From the NCBI GenBank assembly GCA_014361085.1, contig JACIWG010000085.1:1-6555 (forward strand): a stretch of 6,555 nt of DNA. Reading direction: 5' to 3'. Both the position numbers and the translations under genes were made by a program. The notes under the pieces were generated by a model. The model worked only from the letters and a program-made list of their open reading frames with translations, was not told the origin of the DNA and did no database searches. Of the stretch, positions 1-4,908 are shown piece by piece (the stretch's first letter is position 1; the number at the start of each line of letters is the position of its first letter). The DNA comes from Nitrososphaeria archaeon. GTDB taxonomy: Archaea > Thermoproteota > Nitrososphaeria > JACIWG01.

Positions 1-14
1 CTTAGTGAACAAGC

Positions 15-773
15 ATGCGCACAAATATGATTGATACAGGAATTGTGATAAAAAATGTGGTAAAGAAATTTGATGATGTAACCGCAGTTGATAACATAAG
101 CTTAAACATTTCAGAAGGAGAAGTGTTTGGATTACTTGGACCAAATGGTGCGGGTAAAACGACGATAATAAACATTTTATGTGGACTTTTAAAGCCGACT
201 AGTGGTTTTGTTTCAGTTGGAGGATATGATATGCAGAAAGAGTTAGAGAACGTTAGGAAATTTATAGGTGTTTGTCCGCAGGAAACAGTTGTTTACCCTT
301 ACCTTACGGGTGAAGAAAATATACAACTTTTTGGAGAACTACATACAATGAACAAGGATTTACTTAAAGCAAGAAAGAAACTGCTTTTAACAAAATTAGG
401 ACTTTATGAAGCTTCTAGAAAGAAGGCTGAAAAATATAGTGGTGGTATGAAACGTAGGCTTAGCCTTATCCTTGCACTAGTTCATGATCCAAAAATTGTA
501 TTTTTAGATGAACCAACTGTTGCATTAGATGCACAGTCCAGACATGCTGTCTGGGATTTTATTAAAGAATTAAAAGAGAATAGTAAAACAATCATTTTGA
601 CTACACATTACATGGAGGAAGCTGAAGAATTATGTGACCGAATTGGCATAATTGATTATGGAAAATTGATAGCTTTAGGTTCTCCAGATAATTTGATTAG
701 AGAATATGATGCTAAAAACTTGGAAGAGGTTTTCATAAAATTAACAAGTCGAAGAATAAGGGAGGAGATTTAA
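15..773 (+). CDS. ABC-2 type exporter, ATP-binding protein (DrrA/CcmA-like)
   Basis: This is the cytoplasmic ATPase that powers the membrane permease encoded directly downstream. All nucleotide-binding motifs are visible: Walker A GPNGAGKT (residues 42-49), Q-loop Gln89, the ABC signature YSGGMKRR (141-148), Walker B IVFLDEP (161-167), D-loop LDAQSR just after it, and the H-loop His198 in TTHYMEEAEELCDR. The sequence YSGGMKRRL and the C-terminal LEEVFIKLT are typical of the drug/polysaccharide/antibiotic efflux type (DrrA-like) rather than of importers. At 252 aa it is a bare nucleotide-binding domain without an extra C-terminal domain. The start is uncertain: ATG at 15 gives the longest form, but ATG at 27 (MIDTG...) forms an ATGA overlap with a stop codon in frame 1, which would suit coupling to an unseen upstream gene. 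Neither start has a good ribosome binding site. The family call is firm; the substrate cannot be told. Confidence 0.95.
   Translation: MRTNMIDTGIVIKNVVKKFDDVTAVDNISLNISEGEVFGLLGPNGAGKTTIINILCGLLKPTSGFVSVGGYDMQKELENVRKFIGVCPQETVVYPYLTGEENIQLFGELHTMNKDLLKARKKLLLTKLGLYEASRKKAEKYSGGMKRRLSLILALVHDPKIVFLDEPTVALDAQSRHAVWDFIKELKENSKTIILTTHYMEEAEELCDRIGIIDYGKLIALGSPDNLIREYDAKNLEEVFIKLTSRRIREEI
761..767 (+). promoter_or_regulatory. Shine-Dalgarno site of the ABC permease
   Basis: GGAGGAG lies 6 bases before the ATG at 774, inside the last codons of the ATPase gene. It is the strongest ribosome binding site in the window. It fixes the permease start and shows that the permease is translated from the same mRNA as the ATPase. 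Confidence 0.85.
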
Positions 774-1925
774 ATGAAATTGCAGAGAGTTAAAGCTTTG
801 GTTAAAAAGGAGGTTAAGAAGACGTTTCGTGAACCCGCAGTACTTTTTATGATCTTTCTCTTTCCAATTGTTTTTGTATCAACTTTTGCAGTATCATTTG
901 GTGGCGAAAAACAACCTGTCTATTATGTTGGTGTAGTTAACATGGATCAAACGAATTCAACAAATCTTGTTCAAAAATTTTTGTCAGCATTATCTGATAC
1001 AAAGATATTAAAAATTAATATCTATACAAATAATCAGACAGCTAAGGAAGATCTGGTTCAAGGTAAAATTCAAGCTTTAATTATCATTCCTAGCAAGTTC
1101 AGCAAGAGTATAGCCTCTTATAATGAATTACCAGAAGATTCAAGCAGGTGGTTGAACACAACCATTTTGCTTTATCTTGATAAAAGTTCAGTTATTGCAA
1201 CACAGGCCATACCACCAATAATCCAGCAGGTCTTAACAGCATTCTTAGGCCAAAGTCAGCAAACAGTTCCATCACCTATAAACTTACAGATTGCCACCCT
1301 AATAGAAGTAAAACAATTTTCTGCTTTTGAATACATGGCGCCAGGCATGTTTACCTTTGCATCAATTTTCATTATAGTGATAGTAGCCCAATCTTTTACG
1401 CAGGACCGAGAAAATGGTATGCTAAAAAGAATTCGGGTAACACCAATAACTTCAACCGAATTCATGACAAGCCAAGTCCTATCTTATACGCTTATAGCAT
1501 TTATTCAAGCAATCATCATCTTTACAATAATGTATTTTATGGGATTTAAACCAAATGCACCATTTACAGCATATGTCTCATCATTTATCTTGATTTTAAT
1601 ATTTTCCTTATCTAACGTTGGTTTCGGTTTAATTACTGCCACTATAGCTAAAACAGCTAATGCAGCAACTGGGATCGCCTTTATTTTTGTTTTACCACAG
1701 CTTTTTCTTGGAACATTTGTTGGAACATCACTTTCATCTATTGCCCAATTAATTGCTAAGTTTGTGCCAAGCTATTATGTTACTGATGCCCTAACATCAC
1801 TTTTTCTAAGAGGAGCAAGTATAACCAGTCCAGCAATATTACTAGACTTTACAGTAGTAACTATATCTTGTATAGCTGTCTTAGTTGCAGGTATAGTCTT
1901 ATACAAGAAATATCTAAGGACATAA
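774..1925 (+). CDS. ABC-2 type transporter permease
   Basis: This is the membrane half of the exporter and is expected to pair with the ATPase encoded immediately before it (the stop ends at 773, the ATG is at 774). The 383 aa show the usual ABC-2 (YhhJ/DrrB-like, ABC2_membrane_3 type) plan. There is a cytoplasmic amphipathic start with KKEVKKTFREP (11-21), a first membrane helix at about 22-42, and a large outward-facing domain at about 43-187 beginning VYYVGVVNMDQ. Five more helices follow at roughly 190-207, 233-257, 266-288, 299-317 and 353-376. The cytoplasmic loop after helix 2 carries DRENGMLKRIRVTPI (211-225), the diagnostic ABC-2 motif thought to couple to the ATPase. Helix 5 has the LPQLFLGTF stretch usual in the family. 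Length and domain order are normal, with no sign of truncation. The substrate is unknown; drugs, lipids or peptides are all possible for this family. Confidence 0.93.
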   Translation: MKLQRVKALVKKEVKKTFREPAVLFMIFLFPIVFVSTFAVSFGGEKQPVYYVGVVNMDQTNSTNLVQKFLSALSDTKILKINIYTNNQTAKEDLVQGKIQALIIIPSKFSKSIASYNELPEDSSRWLNTTILLYLDKSSVIATQAIPPIIQQVLTAFLGQSQQTVPSPINLQIATLIEVKQFSAFEYMAPGMFTFASIFIIVIVAQSFTQDRENGMLKRIRVTPITSTEFMTSQVLSYTLIAFIQAIIIFTIMYFMGFKPNAPFTAYVSSFILILIFSLSNVGFGLITATIAKTANAATGIAFIFVLPQLFLGTFVGTSLSSIAQLIAKFVPSYYVTDALTSLFLRGASITSPAILLDFTVVTISCIAVLVAGIVLYKKYLRT

Positions 1926-1977
1926 GAATTAAGCCTACAAAATTTAGAAAATGATGATAAAACGATAGTGATTTTGA

Positions 1978-2328
1978 TTGAGTGAAAACATATTGGTCGG
2001 CATCAAAAAAGCAATAGAGGAAGTAAAAACTTTAAAGCGAAAAGAGGCGTACAAGATTTTAGACAAAAAAACAAACTATATGATTGGCATTGGAGCAAAA
2101 AATATTACTTCAAAAAAATCTTATTTCTTTATCGAAGTCATAGTTTCCCTATGCTCTAAATCTGGTAAATTAGATTTGGAAATAATAAAAACGTACCTAA
2201 ACTGTTTAGAAGAATTGTTTACACGAAACTATACCTTGGCTTGCCAAGATGATAATACTATATTATGTGACAAGACTGTGGATGAAGAAGTGGTAAGATT
2301 AATTTTAAAGAAAACTTTTGAATACTAA
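1978..2328 (+). CDS. Small hypothetical protein, TTG start
   Basis: I do not recognise this 116-aa protein. It has no signal peptide, membrane helix or obvious catalytic motif. It begins with a Lys/Glu-rich, probably helical segment (about 7-30), followed by a hydrophobic FFIEVIVSL stretch (50-58) that looks like a buried strand. A mixed segment with three cysteines (C59, C75, C89) is followed by a third cysteine-containing region near C97, and the protein ends in a helical Lys-rich tail. This suggests a small soluble alpha/beta protein. The start is inferred: three in-frame stops (1966, 1969, 1975) lie just upstream, so TTG at 1978 is the first usable start. GTGAT at 1968-1972, five bases before it, matches part of the archaeal anti-Shine-Dalgarno. 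The first in-frame ATG would not come until about residue 35. The gene follows the ABC permease by 52 bases on the same strand and converges with the hemerythrin gene. Cysteine numbering is approximate. Base composition matches its neighbours, so it is probably a real gene. Confidence 0.6.
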   Translation: MSENILVGIKKAIEEVKTLKRKEAYKILDKKTNYMIGIGAKNITSKKSYFFIEVIVSLCSKSGKLDLEIIKTYLNCLEELFTRNYTLACQDDNTILCDKTVDEEVVRLILKKTFEY

Positions 2329-2346
2329 TGCATTAGCCTACTAATG
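2325..2346. repeat. Palindrome plus repeat between convergent genes (possible terminator hairpin)
   Basis: CTAATGCATTAG (2325-2336) is a perfect 12-base palindrome that contains the TAA stop of the upstream gene. A second copy of CTAATG follows at 2341-2346, so CATTAG (2331-2336) can pair with either flanking copy; the second pairing leaves a CCTA loop. TACTAATG is also a 16-base-period direct repeat (2323-2330 and 2339-2346). The position between convergent genes suits a bidirectional terminator. It has no adjacent T-run on the + strand until TTTTTT at 2391-2396, inside the opposite gene, so that role is only tentative. Confidence 0.4.
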
Positions 2347-2367
2347 ATATAGAAGATCTGATTATGT

Positions 2368-3591
2368 TTATTCTTTCCAATCAAGTAGTCTTTTTTCTCC
2401 TTCCAACTTCCTTATTTCTGTAACATCTTGTGTAACTTCCATTGTTCCAAGATATTTTCCATTTTTGTCCCTTACTGGAAAATATCTTATGTGTATGAAT
2501 CTACCATTCATTGTTATCCAGAATTCTGCGACATCCTTTTCACCTTTCCTAAAAGAGTCAAGTATTTTGTTTACTATATGTATGCTCTTTTGCGGATGAC
2601 ACATTTGAACCTTTCTACCTAAAACCGATTTTGTTCTCACAAATATTCTTTTTTCAGCTTTGTTAAAATATTTGACTGAATCGTTCGCGTCCACAAATGT
2701 TATGTCGACTGGTAGAGCATTTAATATTGCTTCTATTTCCTCTTTGGTTAAGGAACCTGTTTCAAATTCTACACCCTCTACATTTTTTCCTTCTATTATA
2801 GGAGAGACCTTAACCGCTTCAAAAACATGTGATATTGGTGGTGTGAAACAGCAGTACCCGATTTCGTCAAAATCTCTTTTTGCTGTAGCCCACTCCACTT
2901 CTGACAATATGTTTAGTGAAGTTGGAAAGAGTATATTGTTTTCTTTATAGAAGTGGCTTTTTAAAAGGTTTTGGATTTCTAAAGAAACATTTTCTAAAGA
3001 GGATGCAAATTCTTTTGTTGGTGGCAAAGTATGCTTACCTACAATATTATTTAATTCCCTCTTCTTTTCCCTGATCTGATTATGCTCCATCCACATTATT
3101 GCAGGAGGCTCCGTGATACCATGTTTTTCGAGAAGGGGAAATAGGACATTTTCTTCTCTAAGATAATGTTTTTCAGAGTCTACAAAGTCTTGTGCTATAT
3201 GCTCTATCCCATGAATTATTTCTTTCAGAACATTTAATTCATTTTCAGTTGAAAGTTTTTGAGATAAGGCCACTAATTTTTCAGCAAGTTCTATCATTAT
3301 CTTATGCTCTTCCATCAAAATTTTTATCGGATGATCTTCTGGAAGACTATATTCCCTACGATCTAAACTCTCCTTAAAGACTTGAAGGTGTATGTCACAT
3401 AATCTTCTAATTTCCTCCCTCGGCAGACCATCTTTCACAAGCTCTTCCTCAACCTTAGCGACTTCTTCAGGCTTAAGGCCTTCAAGTGCTGAAGCAAACT
3501 TTACCTTAACCTCCTCAGGCGAGGCACCGGCATGCAATTCTCTTATAATTTTTTTGAGAATTTCCTTTCTTTTTTCAAATTCCTTTTCCAT
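2368..3591 (-). CDS. DUF438 / hemerythrin HHE / PAS domain protein, likely redox or gas sensor
   Basis: This 407-aa cytoplasmic protein has three parts in the order usual for the DUF438 family. The DUF438 domain is residues 1 to about 80 (HAGASPEEVK, then LPREEIRRLCDIHLQVF). The HHE hemerythrin-like four-helix bundle runs from about 85 to 228, starting at DHPIKILMEEH. The PAS domain runs from about 283 to 395 (ILNALPVDITFVDAND ... VRDKNGKYLGTMEVTQDVTEI). Likely diiron ligands are His96, His142 with Glu146 (HYLREEN), His170 (MEHNQIR) and His213 with Glu217 (HFYKENNILFP). The linker holds a Cys pair, C247-C248, and the PAS domain has a family-typical KVQMCHP motif (C331, H332). HHE proteins bind O2, NO or iron, and PAS domains bind ligands or partners; the specific signal here is inferred. 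There is no kinase, cyclase or DNA-binding output domain, so it probably acts through a partner. The ATG at 3591 is supported by AGGTG seven bases upstream. It is transcribed divergently from the HTH regulator. Confidence 0.92.
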   Translation of the reverse strand: MEKEFEKRKEILKKIIRELHAGASPEEVKVKFASALEGLKPEEVAKVEEELVKDGLPREEIRRLCDIHLQVFKESLDRREYSLPEDHPIKILMEEHKIMIELAEKLVALSQKLSTENELNVLKEIIHGIEHIAQDFVDSEKHYLREENVLFPLLEKHGITEPPAIMWMEHNQIREKKRELNNIVGKHTLPPTKEFASSLENVSLEIQNLLKSHFYKENNILFPTSLNILSEVEWATAKRDFDEIGYCCFTPPISHVFEAVKVSPIIEGKNVEGVEFETGSLTKEEIEAILNALPVDITFVDANDSVKYFNKAEKRIFVRTKSVLGRKVQMCHPQKSIHIVNKILDSFRKGEKDVAEFWITMNGRFIHIRYFPVRDKNGKYLGTMEVTQDVTEIRKLEGEKRLLDWKE

Positions 3592-3598
3592 AGTTTTT

Positions 3599-3604
3599 CA
3601 CCTT
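3599..3604 (-). promoter_or_regulatory. Shine-Dalgarno site of the DUF438-hemerythrin gene
   Basis: On the minus strand AAGGTG ends seven bases before the ATG at 3591. It matches the archaeal 16S tail and supports that start codon, implying a leader of about 25 bases, unlike the leaderless genes nearby. Confidence 0.6.
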
Positions 3605-3618
3605 TCTACATATCACCA

Positions 3619-3634
3619 TATTACTATTGTAATA
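3619..3634. promoter_or_regulatory. Inverted repeat in divergent promoter, candidate operator
   Basis: TATTAC-TATT-GTAATA is an inverted repeat with perfect 6-base arms and a 4-base spacer. It sits between the minus-strand TATA-like box (about 3640-3647) and the predicted minus-strand transcription start (about 3617), and immediately upstream of the plus-strand promoter element. A protein bound here would cover the hemerythrin promoter and could also affect the HTH gene. An HTH regulator is encoded next door, so autoregulation is an obvious but untested idea. Confidence 0.5.
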
Positions 3635-3639
3635 AACTA

Positions 3640-3647
3640 TATTTATA
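3640..3647 (-). promoter_or_regulatory. TATA-like box for the DUF438-hemerythrin gene
   Basis: The minus strand reads TATAAATA here. A start about 26 bases downstream (near 3617) would give a leader of about 26 bases containing the AAGGTG ribosome binding site. The box physically overlaps the plus-strand TATA-like box of the divergent gene. Confidence 0.5.
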
Positions 3648-3649
3648 CA
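3642..3649 (+). promoter_or_regulatory. TATA-like box for the HTH regulator gene
   Basis: TTTATACA is centred about 30 bases before the ATG at 3676. This predicts transcription starting near 3672 and an almost leaderless mRNA, in keeping with the absence of a good Shine-Dalgarno site before that gene. Confidence 0.5.
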
Positions 3650-3675
3650 TTTTTACCATACCATATTGATGGAAA

Positions 3676-4056
3676 ATGTATTTACCGTGCGAGGTTGTTA
3701 TAAGAACAGTGCTTCCGAACCTTAGGGCTTTAATAGCCAAAGATCTTACTGAAAAATATAGGATGAAGCAGCTGGAAATAGCTCAGGTTCTAGGAATTAG
3801 TCAGTCAGCTGTAAGCATGTACCTTACCAGAAATCGTGGTATTGCAGTAGATTTAGGGAAAGATAGAGATATTTATGATAGGATAGAGGCTTTAAGCAGG
3901 AAAATTTTTGATAGAAGTTTAACTCAAGAAGAATATATTTCTAAGGTTTGTGAAATATGCAGACTTGCTAGAGGAAAAGGTTTACTTTGTAAACTTCATA
4001 GAGAGTATGTTAAACCATTTGAACTTAGAGAGTGTTCCTTATGCTTGAACAAGTAA
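3676..4056 (+). CDS. Archaeal HTH transcriptional regulator with C-terminal Cys/His cluster
   Basis: This 126-aa protein is a likely DNA-binding regulator of the small archaeal family I know as COG2522. It has the family-typical start MxLPCE...VLPNLRALIAKDL (residues 1-24). A helix-turn-helix follows at about 29-54, with QLEIAQVLG as the support helix and SQSAVSMYL (42-50) as the recognition helix. The C-terminal half contains C92-X2-C95-X9-C105-X2-H108-X11-C120-X2-C123, enough ligands for a zinc site or an Fe-S cluster; Cys5 is a further cysteine near the start. Which metal it holds cannot be read from sequence. If it is Fe-S, the protein would be a redox or oxygen switch, which would suit the divergent hemerythrin-PAS gene. 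The ATG at 3676 is chosen because it gives the conserved MxLPCE start and lies at the right distance from a TATA box. No truncation is seen. Confidence 0.85.
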   Translation: MYLPCEVVIRTVLPNLRALIAKDLTEKYRMKQLEIAQVLGISQSAVSMYLTRNRGIAVDLGKDRDIYDRIEALSRKIFDRSLTQEEYISKVCEICRLARGKGLLCKLHREYVKPFELRECSLCLNK

Positions 4057-4073
4057 TTTAATCTCAAATTTTG

Positions 4074-4081
4074 TTTATATA
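4074..4081 (+). promoter_or_regulatory. TATA box for the MetH-activation-like gene
   Basis: TTTATATA is centred 27 bases before the ATG at 4105, so transcription should begin at or one base before the start codon. This is the clearest leaderless archaeal promoter in the window. It shows that the gene need not depend on read-through from the HTH gene 48 bases upstream. Confidence 0.65.
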
Positions 4082-4104
4082 TCATGTTTTCCTGAGTCAA
4101 AAGT

Positions 4105-4806
4105 ATGCAATTAGAGGTCATCAGAGACATTTCCTTTAATACGAATTTGAAAGAATTTATAGATTTAAAGAAGATTAGAGGAGTTAGCGAAAACGAAGTT
4201 GAAAGGATTTTAGAGCTGGGTTTAAGTCTTGCAAAATCAAGAGCCCTATTAGCATTCGCAAGGGTTGAGAAAATTGATGGAATATGTGTGCAGGTTGAGG
4301 GGGGACATGTTTTTGAAGGTAAAATTCTTTCGGATAAGTTGCATGTTGGACAACCTATAGTTGTTTATGTTATAACCTTAGGTGAAGACCTTGAAAGGAA
4401 AGCTTCAGAGCTTGCTAAGGAAAGTATCATTAAAGCATACGTTCTTGAAGGTGCTGGAGACTACCTTCTTTTAAAGGCAAGAGAATATGTGAGAGGTTTA
4501 GTTGAAAAAAGGCTGGGCGGTAAAGTTTCAAGTTTTGCACCAGGTACTGGGAAAGGTGATCTTTTTGACATTAGACAGCAGGAGGTTATATTTAGAATGC
4601 TGGAGCCCTGGAAGCATGTTGGTGTTAGTTTGACAAGCAGCTTTCTTATGGTGCCTAGAAAATCTTCTTCAGGAATTTTTGCTGTTACTGGAGAAGAGTA
4701 TGTTGCTTGCATGTATTGTCCAAGAAAATGTGAGAGTAGAAGAAAACCTTTTGTTGGCACATACACTGGCGTAACATGTGATAATCTTAGCACTTCACAC
4801 AAATGA
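4105..4806 (+). CDS. Stand-alone relative of the MetH reactivation domain with CX2CX3C cluster
   Basis: This 233-aa soluble protein resembles the C-terminal reactivation domain of cobalamin-dependent methionine synthase (Met_synt_B12), which in MetH brings S-adenosylmethionine and an electron donor to inactive cob(II)alamin. Recognisable blocks are VVYVITLGEDLERKASEL (87-104), AYVLEGAGDYLLLKARE (111-127), SFAPGTGKGD with IRQQEVIFRML (143-166), VGVSLTSSFLMVPRKSSSG (172-190) and, at the end, C202-X2-C205-X3-C209 followed by RR. The first 50 residues are a helical lead-in. No methionine synthase catalytic or corrinoid-binding modules are attached, so it is a free-standing protein. The Arg that precedes the APG motif in MetH is replaced by Ser143 here by my alignment, so SAM binding may be altered. 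The cysteines suggest an Fe-S cluster as internal electron donor; this is inference. Cys225 is extra. The family call is good; the target corrinoid protein is unknown. A TATA box 27 bases upstream supports the ATG. Confidence 0.8.
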   Translation: MQLEVIRDISFNTNLKEFIDLKKIRGVSENEVERILELGLSLAKSRALLAFARVEKIDGICVQVEGGHVFEGKILSDKLHVGQPIVVYVITLGEDLERKASELAKESIIKAYVLEGAGDYLLLKAREYVRGLVEKRLGGKVSSFAPGTGKGDLFDIRQQEVIFRMLEPWKHVGVSLTSSFLMVPRKSSSGIFAVTGEEYVACMYCPRKCESRRKPFVGTYTGVTCDNLSTSHK

Positions 4807-4832
4807 CTTCTTAAAGTACACTAGCAAAATAA

Positions 4833-4853
4833 TTCTTTTGAAGAACCTAGGTT
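4833..4853. repeat. Short hairpin and AACCTAGGTT palindrome between convergent genes
   Basis: TTCTT-TTG-AAGAA (4833-4845) is a small hairpin, and AACCTAGGTT (4844-4853) is a perfect 10-base palindrome that runs into it. Both sit in the 102-base gap between the convergent MetH-activation-like and GalT-like genes. The CTTTTG run and hairpin could help end the + transcript; arms this short may also be chance in AT-rich DNA. I see nothing else in this gap. Confidence 0.3.
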
Positions 4854-4908
4854 TAGTGCCAATGAAACTTAACCCACATGAGCTCTTATGTCATACAAGT
4901 GATTCGAT

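Noticed and set aside
1256..1465. Minus-strand open frame of 69 aa inside the permease gene
   Set aside because: Lies wholly within a clear ABC permease gene, is antisense to its key DRENG...TPI motif region, and has no recognisable features.
1951..1977. ATGATGA at 1951-1957, a perfect C-box match for an archaeal C/D box RNA
   Set aside because: No CTGA D or D' box follows at a suitable distance, and no paired second boxes are seen; probably chance in AT-rich spacer.
2428..3703. Plus-strand open frames opposite the DUF438-hemerythrin gene (such as 2660-2950 and 3392-3703)
   Set aside because: They are antisense shadows of a gene with three recognisable domains; their serine/phenylalanine/leucine-rich composition mirrors the Glu/Lys-rich coding strand.
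4461..4802. Minus-strand 113-aa open frame opposite the MetH-activation-like gene
   Set aside because: Antisense shadow of a conserved protein; no domain and no promoter of its own.
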